Below are positions 23,481 through 35,426 of a stretch of DNA of 64,000 nt, in pieces. Both the position numbers and the translations under genes were made by a program. Position 1 is the first letter of the stretch. Every line of letters starts with the position of its first letter. Origin of the DNA: Pyrenochaeta sp. MPI-SDFR-AT-0127 (lineage: Eukaryota > Ascomycota > Dothideomycetes > Pleosporales > Cucurbitariaceae); assembly GCA_020747015.1 (NCBI GenBank), contig JAGTJM010000001.1, positions 1,426,001 to 1,490,000 on the forward strand, in the 5' to 3' direction. The notes under the pieces are model-generated. The model worked only from the letters and a program-made list of their open reading frames with translations, was not told the DNA's origin and made no database searches.

Positions 23481-25471
23481 TCATCGCATCTGGTATTCAT
23501 CTAATGCCATACCCTTTGCAATCTTCTTAATTAGCGCCTTCTTCAGGAATTGCTCTCTAGCAAGACTTCTAGTTTGCTGTCGACTCATTAGCTCCCGTTT
23601 CCATATATCGCTTTCTATGAGTACATACCTTCACAAACACATCTGCACTGATCCGCCCTTTGTCTAGAGCTCTGCTGAGAACGAACAAGGTGTCTGCAAT
23701 GCTCCTCTCTTCCGCGGCAAGTGTGTATAATTGCCCACCGACCAAGGTCGGGGCAACTAGCACATCATCGACGTCTGGTGCTTTCCTTCTTCGTGCGTCT
23801 CCCATGACCCGATCTGCTTCAATCATGGCGCCTTTCAAGATCTGCTCATTCGACGCTAATGCAGTATCGAGTTGTTGGAGTTCACCAAGTTCAGCCTGTA
23901 GCCGAGAGTATGCTGTTTGCAGAGCGGCTTGTTGGGCGCGAAGAGGGGCCACGGCAGACATGTTGGAAGACACGGTTTGCCGTATCTGCGAAACAAGAGC
24001 TTGACTGAGCGCCCTGAGGAGGGCGTCTTTCTCTGGGTTTGGCGGCACAGGAGGAACGGGGATTGGTACTTGATTGCCCATCTGCGAAGGTATTGTAACC
24101 TCAAGCGAGTCATCGAGCAAATCAATGGGCGGTTTGGAAACTGGCGGAATTTGTTGCGGTGGACGCTGCCGTTGTTGTTGCTGGTATTGGGGTTGTTGCG
24201 GCGTGTAACCCTGGGGAGACTGTTGGTATTGTTGTTGAACAGGTACTGGGCGACCATAATGCTGTTGTTGAGATGGAGGCAGCCCTTGATATTGCTGTCC
24301 TTGCGGAACGGATCCAGACTGCTGGGGGGCAGGCACTGGCCGCCCATAGCGAGATGCGGACCGGTGATCTTCAGGAGTTAGCGGACTCACAGGACTCCCG
24401 AGGTCGTAAGAGTTAGGTTGGAAGCCATGCACCTGCACCTGTGGGCGAGGAGGTTGGGATACTGGCGTTGCTGGGCTCATGTCATAACTCGATTGCATAT
24501 GTTGAGCACCATGTTGAGCCGGCAGAGGTTGCTGTTGCCAATTCGGCGGGGTTCCATAGCTGGATCTCTGTGGTTGCTGATATTGCTGTGATTGAGGTTG
24601 ATGAGGAGGGTGAGGTGGTAGAGGAGGTGGTTGTGAGTATCGATCATGCTGCGGCTGTGGAGTTTGTCTACTCTGCTCGTGAGGTTTGGGCGGTTTTGGA
24701 GGTGGTGCGGGTGCCTTGTTCGGCAAACTTGGTGAAGGTGATGCACCAGGAGTGCCCTGTTGCGAGCGACGCCATTCTGCAGGTGTTGGAGGCACAGGCG
24801 GAGGCGCTTGTTGTATGGGTGCATTGTGTTGCAACTGCTGCTTGGATCGCACAGGCGGCTCCTTTGCGAAAACGCCTCGTAATACCGCAAGAAAGTCAAA
24901 CAAGGTAGACTTCTGTGCTGGGTCAGCCCAGGGTTCTTTCTCATATCCTGCCCGCCTTTTTGCTCTTGGGCGCGTGATGGACTTACATCCCAGTATTTCC
25001 CCCATTGTGCCAGGTATGGGTGGTATACCCTGCCATCTCCGCTCACATGTTGGCCAGGTCTTACAATCATGTCCTGCGAGGGCGTGACGTACACGATGGG
25101 CGATTCTCGAGGATATGTGTAAGGCACCCATATTGCTACCGGAAAGCCATATGTTGCGCCGCGAAAGGTGACTGGTAGCGTTCCGCTGAGGAGAAGGAGA
25201 AGGGCCGATGATCCATTCTCATATGCTGATGCCGTAAGTATGGGCGCATCAAACGCTGGGGTGGAGCGTAGTAGTACTGTAGATTTCGGTGCGTGGGGAG
25301 AGGGAAGGGTAATTGGCAAGCGCCTCAGCGGCGTCGTGATATGTTCGATTCACATCTGCATATTCCTGTACAACCGCTTTAGTATGGAGTGTCTGGGGCA
25401 GAACATGGACAAATTACACTAGTGAGGACACTGTACAGCCAGTTAAGCACTTTCTCAGGCACGCCGGCCAT
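23481..25471 (-). CDS. VPS23: ESCRT-I subunit Vps23/TSG101
   Basis: Recognises ubiquitinated cargo on endosomes and nucleates ESCRT-I for multivesicular-body sorting. Five exons: 25471-25418 (MAGVPEKVLNWLYSVLTS), 25365-25278, 25225-24987, 24912-23629 and 23576-23481; total 586 aa. The UEV domain spans residues 1-145 (YENGSSALLLLLSGTLP, RPGQHVSGDGRVYHPY) and lacks the E2 catalytic Cys, as expected. A long Pro/Gln-rich linker follows, then a coiled coil, and the C-terminal steadiness box (ADTLFVLSRALDKGRISADVF ending in a basic helix). The last exon is needed for the steadiness box. All splice joins keep the conserved frame. Confidence 0.94.
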
Positions 25472-25898
25472 GCTGCACGTCGAGGTCGAGGTTTGGCGGG
25501 GATCCTCCGAGGCCAAGGTTGTCAACGCCCCTCAACACCTTGGCAACATACCGTCAAATCTACCTCAAAGCCGTCGTGGGAGTAAAATTTTGGACAATCA
25601 GATCAATACAGCAATGCTGAATATGAAAGCATTGCACGGTTTGGACAAGCGATGAAAACTAGCGGCATGCTATATGCCGCAGTTACACTTCGTATGCAGG
25701 TACACAATGCTCCCATGTTCAAAACATTACATTTGGGTGCTCGTTGCAATTTATGTGCAGAGCTATATACTATGGTACAGCGAATGTCATCATTCCAGTC
25801 GTTAACGCCTCAGCGAGCGTGAAACTCATGATCCTGTCAAGGCAGATGTGCGCCACGATACTATACAAAACATCTCCCCAGGGTATACTCCTTCTCAC
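25472..25898. other. Short spacer between VPS23 and NFS1
   Basis: VPS23 promoter and NFS1 3' UTR. Nothing else seen. Confidence 0.55.
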
Positions 25899-27671
25899 TC
25901 AGTGCTGGCTCCACTCGATTGTGTTCAGGTCAACGCCCTCCTGCACCAACTCCCAGAGTGGGCTTAACTCTCGTAGGAAGGTTACTCGCTCCTGGACAGC
26001 CTTTAGAACATAATCAATCTCCGCGTCCGTGGTGAATCGACCAATGCCGAATCGAATGCTGCTGTGTGCACTCTCGTCACTACTACCGAGAGCTCGGAGG
26101 ACGTAGCTGGGTTCCAGAGAAGCCGAGGTGCAGGCGCTGCCAGACGACAGGGCAATATCCTTGAGAGCCATGAGAAGCGATTCTCCCTCGACGTAGGCAA
26201 ATGATACGTTAACGCATCCAGGATAATGTCGTTCGCGGTCACCATTCAAGGTGGTGTGCTCGAGCGATAGAAGGCCTTCGAGAAGGCGGTTAGACAGAGC
26301 ACCAATGCGCTTGGAGTCGTACTTGGGTTTGTGTCAGCTTGGGGGCGACGGAGATGATCGAGCAACAGGATGATAAAGACAAAGACTCATAGACTTGCTT
26401 GTGTGTCAACACGGCGCGTCGGCGACCAGAGGCCGCCCAACGCTCTGAAAGCCATGCATGTATAAAGCGTATAATCATAGTGGAGGTGTGATTGGAAAAC
26501 AGGTGGACTTACACTCATCTCCTCTTTGCATATCCGCGCGGCTTCCCCCATACCGATGGCAAGAGGCGGCGCCAGGGTGCCACTTCGCAAGCCTCGCTCT
26601 TGGCCACCACCGCTGATGATTGGTTCTAGCCTGACTCGTGGCCTTCGTCGAACATAGCATGCCCCAATACCTTTTGGTCCGTAAATCTTATGACCTGATA
26701 TTGACATCAAGTCGACGTTCATTTTGTTGACATCAATGGGTATCTTGCCGACAGCCTGGGCGGCATCTGTGTGGAAAAAGATCTTCTTGGATCGGCAGAG
26801 TCTGCCAATCTCCTCTACAGGCTGTACGACGCCAATTTCATTGTTGACCGTCATAATACTGACAATTGCAGTCTCTGGCCGCATGGCAGCCTCGAGCTGT
26901 GCCATATCGATGAGACCATTGGGCTGCACGGGAAGATACGTGACTGAGAAGCCCTCGTCTTGCAAATGTCTGCAGCTGTCGAGTACGCACTTGTGCTCTG
27001 TCTGGCAGGTGATGATGTGCTTCTTTTTGCCTGATCGGCCGAAGAAGCGAGCTACACCCTTGATGCTCATGTTGTTGCTCTCAGTGGCGCCGCTTGTGAA
27101 GATGATTTCTTTGGGGTCAGCGCCAATGAGGTCTGCAATGTGTGCACGGGCGTCTTCTACGCCCTTGTCCGTCTCCCATCCGTAGGCGTGGGTCCGCGAA
27201 TGTGGGTTGCCGTACAGGCCAGTCATGAAAGGCAACATGGCGTCTACTACGCGCGGATCCATGGGTGTTGTGGCTTGCATATCCAGATAGATGGGCCGTG
27301 AGCCTTGGTCCATGACAGTAGCTTGCTTGAGGATGCCTGAAAATGGTCAGCGGCGTGGGTGGCGGGGGGGGGGGGAGCCATGGCCGGAGCTTACCAGCAG
27401 TTGGGCTCATCATGGCTTCAGCGCTGATGCCTGTTGTTGGCATTGTCGCATCCTGTGGGCGGGTTCCTGTCTGTTTGAGAAAGGCTTCGCGGTCCGCCTT
27501 GATCGTTGTGTCTACATTGACCGTGGCATGCGAGGGCTTCGACTCTGAGACGTAAGTCCGCCGGCCGGCAGCAGCTATGCGGGGAGAGAAGCGTGAGAAC
27601 GTGGACGACGGGTAGCGACGAGAGGCAATGCGGAGGGCCTGCCTCGCGACGGTGGGTGAAACATGAGCCAT
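25899..27671 (-). CDS. NFS1: Mitochondrial cysteine desulfurase Nfs1
   Basis: PLP enzyme that takes sulfur from cysteine for Fe-S cluster assembly with Isu1 and for tRNA thiolation through Urm1 and mitochondrial enzymes. Exons 27671-27395, 27336-26513 and 26321-25899; 507 aa. The N-terminal 45 residues are rich in Arg/Ser (MAHVSPTVARQALRIASRR) and fit a mitochondrial presequence. PLP lysine lies in SGHKIYGPKG, other PLP contacts in TEHK and HTDAAQ, and the persulfide Cys in SSGSACTSASLEPSYVLRALG. The second intron is 191 bp, much longer than others here. It faces RVS167 head to head. Confidence 0.95.
27364..27375. repeat. G12 homopolymer in NFS1 intron 1
   Basis: Twelve G on the plus strand, so a C12 run inside the first NFS1 intron just downstream of its donor. 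Prone to length error in sequencing. Confidence 0.8.
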
Positions 27672-28399
27672 GATGGAAGCGAAGTGTTGGTGGTGGTGGT
27701 GGTGGAGGTGGTGGTGAATTGGTCGTCGAGAATCGCCCTCGTGCTCATGCTCAAAGCTTTTTGCCGGCCACTTTCTGACTAAGCAACCGAGGAGCCTCCC
27801 ACGCACGCATTGGCTCGACGGCGGGTTGCGCACGGCGAGGGCATGGGTTTGTGGGCAGCACAAGAAACATTCAAGTGTGCATGAGTCCAGCGAGGCCGTC
27901 TGTGAAGCAACCTGGCTTGAACTGCCCGTGTTGGGCACTCTGGGCGAGTCATCGGCCGGCGTTTGGTGCACGACGGTGGCACACTCGCCCGGCCATTGTC
28001 CGCAAGCAGAACGCCGTCAGCGACAAGTCGTGGCCCGGATTTCTCGGAGATGGGAGCATTCGACCTGGGCCTGCAGCCTGCACATCATCTCCCGTCGTCG
28101 TCCTCGAGCACATCGCCGTCGTGTGCATCCGAGAGGTTCCATGCCCGCCGCGTAGTGTTCTGCCACAGCTCACGAGGCGTCTAAGCCACTGCTTGCACGT
28201 CATAGGCAGGACCGACAAGACACCAAAGAACTTAGCCACGCCGCCAGACGCATCCCGCGCATCCATAACCCCTCTGCCCTGTCTGCTTCCTTTCTTGCCT
28301 GCAAATTGTAGATTGCAACACGCTTCCCATAGCCTTTGGTGTCCGCCAGTCCCCAGCGTATTCACCCACCACCGCCAGCACCACAAACACCCCCACGCA
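27672..28399. promoter_or_regulatory. Divergent promoter region of NFS1 and RVS167
   Basis: The 728 bp between two head-to-head housekeeping genes. It starts with a GGT/GTG tandem tract (27686-27715) in the NFS1 leader. No discrete regulatory site is identified. Confidence 0.5.
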
Positions 28400-29984
28400 A
28401 TGAGTTGGAAGGGCCTCACAAAGAGCGTCACTCGGGTATGCACAAGCAGTTCCCCCTGCGCACCCGCTTGCGCTCTTGCACACGGCTAACTTGGTATTCT
28501 AGGCGCCGCAAACCATCAAGCAGAGATTCAACATTGTACGTCTGCTTGCAGCCCCATTGCAGCGCACCGTCCCTCCATGCGCCGAGATCCGGGCATCCGC
28601 TAACACCTCGATGCGCAGGGCGAGATCACAAAGGACGCCATCTACATTGACGCCGAGCGCCGCTTCGAGGAGCTGGAGAAGGAGACGAAGAAACTCCATG
28701 ACGAATCAAAAAAGTATGCCTTGCCCCGAATCCTGCCCTCCATCATGATGTGACTTACATGACCCAGGTACTTCGAAGCCATAAATGGTGTGTCTCCCTG
28801 GCCTTTGCTCAATACACTAGCCTCTAACGCATTATCCCAGGCATGCTCTCCCATCAGATAGAGTTCTCCAAAGCCATCGCCGAAATCTACAAACCCATCT
28901 CCGGACGAATGTCAGACGCCGACTCGTTCCACGATGAAGGAAACACCGCCGGCATTGAAGCATGCGACCAGTATGAGATAGTCGTGCAGGAACTGCAGGA
29001 AACACTCAAGCCAGAGTTGGAGATGATTGAGTCTCGCGTCATTCGCCCTGCAGACGAGCTACTGGAGATTATCAAGGCAGTGAGAAAAATCGCCAGCAAG
29101 CGCGACCACAAGCAGCTCGACTATGATCGCCACCGCACTGCGCTCAAGAAATTGCAGGAGAAAAAGGACAAGACTCTCAAGGACGAAAAGGCCATGTACC
29201 GCGCCGAGAGTGATGCAGAGCAGGCAACCCAGGACTACAACTATTTCAATGATTTACTCAAAGATGAGTTACCGAAGCTGTTTGCTCTGGAAAGAGAATT
29301 CATCAAACCACTGTTTCAGTCTTTCTACTACATGCAACTCAATGTCTTCTACACACTACACGAGCGCATGCAGCGGCTCGACATTGGCTATTTCGACCTG
29401 ACGCTCGACATCGAGGCCGCATACGAGAAGAAGCGAGGAGATATTCAGGAGCAGGTCGAGAAGATTTCAATCATCAAGTTCAAGACAACGGGCGGTCGAC
29501 CAGCCGGTGCACGCCCGGGGCAATCAAAGTACGCAGCAAAGGCTCTTGAAGCAAAGGCGGGCCGAGCTTCAATATCAGAAGATGGAACCGATGCGCCCCC
29601 GCCCCCTTATAGCCCTGGGCCTACTGCCGGAGCAATTGGAGATGTGAAATCGCCAGCACTATCTGCAGGATCTTGGGGCTCCGTCGCAAAATCCAAAGGT
29701 GCAGCACCTCCTCCACCTAAGCCGAAGCCTTCACGACTCAGCGGTATACCGGCGGCAGAACACGTTACAGCCTTGTACGATTACGAGGCTCAAGCAGAAG
29801 GGGATCTCAGCTTCTTAACCGGTGATGTGATTGAGATTGTTTCACGGACGCAGAACGAAAATGAGTGGTGGATCGGCAAGGTCCGAGGCAAGCAGGGGCA
29901 ATTCCCAGGTAGGCTTAGATACGATTATACTGAAGTGCAACTACTGACAGTCTTGTAGGAAACTATGTCAAGCTGAACCAATAG
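28400..29984 (+). CDS. RVS167: BAR-SH3 protein, amphiphysin-like Rvs167
   Basis: Membrane-curving N-BAR protein acting at endocytic sites and actin patches, usually paired with Rvs161. Six exons: 28400-28435, 28503-28535, 28619-28713, 28768-28787, 28841-29908 and 29959-29984; 425 aa. Four tiny exons encode the amphipathic N-terminus (MSWKGLTKSVTR) and first BAR helix, a layout seen often in filamentous fungi. BAR domain residues about 8-240, then a Gly/Pro/Ala-rich linker with PPPPYSPGP, and a C-terminal SH3 domain (ALYDYEAQAEGDLSF, NENEWWIGKV, NYVKLN). The final exon supplies the last SH3 strand. Confidence 0.94.
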
Positions 29985-30449
29985 TCTAGGCTCTGCCCTC
30001 TATCCATTCCTAGCAGGGCGCGAGGTAGGACTCATTGACATGTGCGGTCACTGTTGATATTCTTCTTTGAGTAGACTGGTCGTGTTAGCTAGATTTTGCA
30101 CTAGATCTGAGGAGCTACCCTTTCAAGACATTGTTGAAATAAGTCAATCCCAATAATTATTGGTACAGCTCGTAAAGCTGGCCACCATTATCTTAGCCCC
30201 TCATGGTCAGATTTCGCAAGCCACCCGCTCCAGCCACATCTCGGATAGCTAGCGTGAGATCGCGTGGAGAACTCTCCGGATGCCGCCGCCCCGCCATGAC
30301 GTGAACCGGAGACATGGAGCGCCCTCAAGCTCCTAGTCGAATCAAGGGTTCTTAGGCCAATCTCAGAAGATTTCATCTTTGCCATTCTGTTCCCCTCATA
30401 ACAGCTTCCCATTGCCCAGCGTATACTCATAATACCCACTCATCCCATC
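29985..30449. other. Intergenic, same-strand spacer
   Basis: 3' UTR of RVS167 and promoter of the DsbA-like gene. No gene seen. Confidence 0.55.
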
Positions 30450-31186
30450 ATGCCCTACGAATCCACAATCACATTTACTCTTGATACAATATGTCCTTGG
30501 TTTGCAGCCTTTCCATGACTAAAAATGCCTCTCCTAATGCTTAGCATAGGACATACCTAGGATTCCTCCGCCTCAGCAAGGCTCTCGTATCATATCGACA
30601 ATCCCATCCCTCCTCCCCTGCATCTTTTACTCTGAAATTGGCCCCATACCAACTTTACCCTGATTTCAGCCAAGACGGTGAGGACAAGCACGAGTGGTAC
30701 AAGAATGAAAAGTACGATGGTAGCGAAAGGAGGATGGAGATGTATAGTGCTCATATGGGAAATTTGGGCAAGACAGAGGGTGTAGAGTTTGATTTTGGAG
30801 GCGGCATGATTGCAAATACACTGCATGCGCACCGCATACTACAGTGGCTCCAGAACAACAAGAGCCCTGAGGCTGCGCTAAAGGCCTTGAAAAGTTTGTA
30901 CGAACAGTATTTTACACAGAGGAGACATCCGTCTAGTCCGGACACTCTGCTCAAGGCGTGTGTAGCAGCGGGCTTGTCAGAAGAGGAGGCGAAGAAGCTG
31001 GTCGAGTATGAGAGTGACGAGTTAATGGAGACAAAAATGGCAATCAGAGAGCAAACGGGGAATGGTGTGGATAGCGTGCCCTATGTCGTTTTTGAAGGAA
31101 GGAAGAGGGATTTCACACTCATCGGGGCAAAGGAGGTCGCAGAATACGAGAAGGCAATGGCGCAAGTTGCCAAAGAGTGTACATGA
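30450..31186 (+). CDS. FrnE-type DsbA-family oxidoreductase
   Basis: Thioredoxin-fold protein of the DsbA/FrnE family (related to 2-hydroxychromene-2-carboxylate isomerase-like proteins), 228 aa. Exon 1 30450-30499, intron 30500-30549, exon 2 30550-31186. The active-site region reads ICPW|TYLGFLRL across the splice, so the usual CPWC is CPWT with only the first Cys kept. The helical insertion (HRILQWLQN through SPDTLLKACVAAGLSEEEA) and the cis-Pro loop VPYVVFEGR are typical. Cytosolic, since there is no signal peptide. With one Cys, disulfide isomerisation is unlikely; glutathione-linked or isomerase chemistry is possible. It converges with the four-TM gene, whose 3' end is only 100 bp away. 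Confidence 0.86.
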
Positions 31187-31286
31187 TGGCCAGGGCGGCG
31201 CATGTATTAAACAAATCATGGGTATCAATCTAAGTCCATATGCCAATGCTACACTACGCTAAGATGTAAAAGTGGAAAACTCTTCG

Positions 31287-32411
31287 TCAGGCGTATCGAG
31301 GACCCTGACTCTTCTCGTCGCTCGGACCTGCGACCGGCCCAGGGGTTGGAGAGGCTCCAGCACGATGCTGTCCGGAAGCAGCTCGCTGAGTCTGAGCAGG
31401 CATCTGTTGTGGATACATTGTGGCCATGGGATAGGCTTGCTGTGGTGGAAGTTGGTAGTACATTCCCTGTCCCACAGCCGGTCTCATGTATGCTTGTCCT
31501 GGCGGCGGGACGACGGCTCCATTATTGATCATCGTCTGCACGATCCCAGCGGCGATCTTCTCCGCATCCTTACTAACTTTGCTGCGATTATGATGGTGCG
31601 TATCCACACATGCCCAGATAAAGAGGGCGAGGTGTAACGTTAGACCGATGAACTGGCAAATTGCTCCAACGAGATGGATGCTGACACGATGGGGCTTTTC
31701 TTGCCAAAGTTTGTTGACATATGCGTCCTGCTCGGCGCAATCCTTGAAATAGTAATAGTCGCTGTACCTGTAGTTGTAGGAATTGTTTGTTGACCCGTTG
31801 CAACTCCTCGGAGACGAAATGTAGCTCTCGTCTTGCTCCCAAACCCACGTCCCATTACTTGCCAACTCGTAATCCCCACGGCTGGAATAATGCCCATATC
31901 CACTCAGGTCTCCATAGTTTCCCCAGATCGTCAGTTCGGACAGGGCAGCCATGGCGAACAAAGTAGTTACAATGAAGCCTAGCCATAAGATGAGGTCGAC
32001 AGCAACGCGGGTGCCAGGGTGTACGGGTTTCTTGCGGAGAACGTAGGCGAGGAGACAGATGGCGCACCAGATGACGGATAGGACAAAGGTAAGGAGAGAA
32101 GGCCAGACTGGAGAGTAGAAGTCGTAGCCATAACCGAAGTTGGAGGCGACCGGGGCTGTAGCTATTAACCAGGCAGTGCAGCCGATGCCGATGTAGCCTG
32201 CAACGATGAGAATTGATTGCAAAGCGACTTTAAACTTCCAATATCGGTCGCTAGCATTGAGTTTGCCGTTGAAACTGAGTGACTCTTCGACTGGAGCGGT
32301 TTGTGTATTTGTCTGAGTAGTGCCTGGTGAATCTTGGGTCGCGTTCGCCGGGAGAGCGTTTGGAGTGTTCGACATTTCCGCTTGAGAAGGCGGGGATTGC
32401 GGTTCAGACAT
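31287..32411 (-). CDS. Four-TM membrane protein, fungal, unknown function
   Basis: Single exon, 374 aa from the ATG at 32411. A longer start at 32558 would add a hydrophobic leader, but that segment looks like transcribed leader containing a GGAGCA repeat. The protein has a Ser/Thr/Gln-rich N-terminus, four membrane segments near residues 68-90, 105-130, 142-165 and 258-282, a large Tyr-rich loop between TM3 and TM4 with several Asn-glycosylation sites (SNGTW, CNGST, NNSYN) and two Cys that could pair, and a Gln/Pro-rich tail. The topology resembles MARVEL/SUR7-like fungal proteins, though I cannot place it in either family. Confidence 0.75.
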   Translation of the reverse strand: MSEPQSPPSQAEMSNTPNALPANATQDSPGTTQTNTQTAPVEESLSFNGKLNASDRYWKFKVALQSILIVAGYIGIGCTAWLIATAPVASNFGYGYDFYSPVWPSLLTFVLSVIWCAICLLAYVLRKKPVHPGTRVAVDLILWLGFIVTTLFAMAALSELTIWGNYGDLSGYGHYSSRGDYELASNGTWVWEQDESYISSPRSCNGSTNNSYNYRYSDYYYFKDCAEQDAYVNKLWQEKPHRVSIHLVGAICQFIGLTLHLALFIWACVDTHHHNRSKVSKDAEKIAAGIVQTMINNGAVVPPPGQAYMRPAVGQGMYYQLPPQQAYPMATMYPQQMPAQTQRAASGQHRAGASPTPGPVAGPSDEKSQGPRYA

Positions 32412-33477
32412 TATATTATTATTTTTACTGAAAGCGAATGGATTGAAGCGAGTGGATGCGCGATGAGGCGCGCGAAAAGAGGATATCAAACAAAACAGTT
32501 GGAGCAGGAGCAGGAGCAGGAAGAGAAACGAAAAGGAACGAAGAAAAGCAAACGTCAAACAGGCAATAGATAGACTCCTGTGTCGGCCAACGTACTGGTT
32601 GCCTGAATCCTTCCCGTATCCTTAATTTAGATTCAATGTTGCATCGGTGAATTTTTTGAGACCAGGGGTTAGCGACATCGCTTGGGCGCCCCCTCCAGCT
32701 CTTTTGTCTCAAGCTTAATCAGACCTCATGAACATTCTCTCGTTGTCTCGACTGTCCTTGGTTGCGGCACTGCACTAGACAAAGCTCGAGATAAAGACGC
32801 GACGAGAGCATTGATAGATTTGGGTGACGATATTCTAATCTAATCTTCTCTGCTCACTTTCACTCTGATGACAAAGCACACTCCAAACCTAGCGCATGAA
32901 GGTAGGCATATAGGTGATAGGTGATCGCCCGTGCCAGACACGTCATATCATAGACAACCTAATAGTAACTCTAATCTACTGAATCATTTCTAGTAAACCC
33001 ATATGCATCACCATCAAGCTCAGGAGGGCGACTGGCTCGTCTTTCAATACGAGACACATGTTGTTCGTACTTTGAGTTCATCGAAATCGGACCTCTTAGT
33101 CACTCTATTCGCGAAACATATGTTACAATAAGTGGGGGATATCATAGAACTCCAACAGCAACTTCCTTTTCATCGGTCTCCTTTCTCATCACGGCATATG
33201 CCCAGGTCTAGGCAAGCGTGGTGGCCGTATGAACCCTCGGTAACGGAATGTGTCGAGCTCTTCATCGACGCATTCCCGTCTTCTCAGCACAGAAATCTGC
33301 AACAACTTGCTGGCAATAGCCTACTGTCAGATGTTAAACATGGCCTGCGGTGAAATGAGCTACAGCCAATGAAATCAGCAGGCCTGGAGTGGTTGCAGGG
33401 CGTTGATGTTGGCATCCAAGAGCTTGTTGTCAAAGTACGAGGGACCAACATGTTCACCATGCCAACGCGTTCCTAAT
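32412..33477. other. Intergenic, 1.07 kb
   Basis: Leader and promoter of the four-TM gene and 3' flank of the F-box gene. Contains a GGAGCA hexamer repeat at 32501-32520. No gene seen. Confidence 0.5.
32501..32520. repeat. (GGAGCA)n hexamer repeat
   Basis: Just over three units, about 90 bp upstream of the chosen start of the four-TM gene. Confidence 0.75.
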
Positions 33478-35426
33478 TCAAGGAAACTTCGCTTCAAACT
33501 CGGTCGTATCCAGACCCCAAATCTCAACATGCTTCACGCTCTCCCTGCTCACCCTTTCGACTCGCCGGATGGGACCCATTCTTTTCGCATTCATACTATT
33601 TTCTTGTCCATCAGGTAGCGATTCCCTTGTCTTGGAAGGGAAGTAAACACCCCCTAATTTGAACACCAATCGGTCTCCCAATCCAATATATCTCAGATTT
33701 CTATATTCGGGTCTCCAAAACTCCGTAGCTATGGCAAATGCGTGCATATCGTTGCCCATCATTTCAATAGTCTCGGCAAACTCAGAGCCTGGACGGACAA
33801 GCATGCGGACCGCCCATAATTTGGGCACCATGGCGAGGATATGTCGGAGGGATTCAAAGGAGGGAACAAGGCATGAAAATCCGAGCTGCTCTAGATCGGG
33901 ACAAGACTGGCATATTTTGAAGAATGCGTCTTGAGAAAGCTGCCAGCTATCTGAAAGCAGAAGATGGCGCATTGTGCAGTGATTGGACTCGATGACTGCA
34001 AGGTAATCACCTCCAATGTTGCGACATTGGTGTTCGGTCATGGTTGGTGTGCCGTTCGCGCTTGTCGATCCGCTCGTCACCCCAGGCGTTGCCGTGGATG
34101 GCGTTGAGGGGGTTGCAGCGTTGCTATTCGATTTGGATGCTTCCTTTCCCCGCTTATTGCTGACGAAATACAGGCGTTCAAGCCCCTTGAACTTCCCCAG
34201 CATGTGGGCGCCTTCCTTGTCCGTATTGTCTGTCCGGAGCATCTTCAGGTTGTGAGGCACGGGATGTTTATTCTGAACTCTCCACCCGTCGTCGAGGAAG
34301 ACTGTCATGGGGTCTGACGAACCCATTGAATTGAAGACGGTGATCTCCATCTGGGCAGATTGATCCATGACGTCGATCAAGCCGTCGCCTGAGAAGCGCG
34401 TCAGTAAGTTGTAGATGGCCATGCGCTTGAGCGATAAAGTCTGCCTCATGGCAGCACAGCGGCCAAAGATAGTCATGAGGTTAACCGACTCCTCGCCACT
34501 GCCCCGCATGCGCGGGTTCCAATGCAATTTGAGGTTCTCCAGCTTCTTGGAGCCTGCAAGCAGGAGCGATATGTCGTCGGGATAGCACAAGGGGTCAATG
34601 TCATAGACAACCAGGGTGGTCAAATTGGGCATGGGCGGGATGGTGGTGGTTGGGCGTGGCGTTCGTCTCGTTTGGCAGCGGATGGTGAGCGACGAGAGGG
34701 CGGGTTTGCTGACGAGGCCTTGGTATACTGTGTACAATGGCGGCGTGTTGAGTTCCCAGCTGCGCGCATTAGCAACTGCATCCGCTGACACCCGAGGCGT
34801 ACCTACGCGAACGACCTGAGGCTCTTCATCTTGTCGAGGGCGGCACGTATGACGATTTGCAGCACCATGCTGTTGTCCGGCACGCGACCCTGTTTGTAGT
34901 CGTCTACGTCGTGCTCGCGCCAGTCGCCTATGACCCTGAAGGCCTGGACATAGTCGCTGAAGGTGCGCGACACCAGAGTGTTGAGGCCCATGGCGAAGGG
35001 GCTGCCGCTGCCGTAGCCTTCCGGCCTGCCCTCGATATAGCGGATTTCCGAGTGGGAGCGCAGCGTGACTTGTTCATACAGCCGCGGCAGGGTCATGTAG
35101 TAGAAGAGGCGCGAGGTGCGCGTAATGCGCGCAAGGTCGCCCACATCGTCAAGCTGCAGTGGCCGTCAGCGATCCAGATATGAGGTCATGGGCACGCAGA
35201 GGAGGACGCTGTAGGCCCATTGCGGCGCAGCTCGACGTACGTAGGTCAGGATGAGCTGGATCAGATGCAGAGGCAGCTCCTTTGCCTGCGCAGCATTTGG
35301 GTGGGAGCGTGCAGGCGAGGTGAACCACGAGTGAATGGGCGCCGTGATGGGTCCGCGACCGACTTGGAGTTTGGGAGTCGTGTCTGCGGAGACAGGCTGG
35401 CGGCGGCTGCTGGGCGTTTCGGGCAT
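33478..35426 (-). CDS. F-box protein with leucine-rich-repeat-like C-terminus
   Basis: Probable SCF substrate adaptor of 604 aa. Exons 35426-35241, 35153-34807 and 34759-33478. The F-box lies near residues 50-95: KELPLHLIQLILTY|LDDVGDLARI, followed by TSRLFYYMTLPRLYEQVTL. The remainder contains spaced motifs such as LTTLVVYDID, LENLKLHW, LEQLGFSCLV and LRYIGLGDRL, like irregular LRRs, interrupted by a Ser/Thr-rich low-complexity insert near residue 400. Fungal genomes have many such F-box/LRR proteins whose targets are unknown. Both introns join the conserved frame cleanly. Confidence 0.84.

Noticed and set aside
32412..32558. Longer start for the four-TM protein with a leader-like hydrophobic segment
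   Set aside because: The added segment includes a hexamer repeat and has leader composition; the ATG at 32411 gives a start typical of a cytosolic N-terminus.
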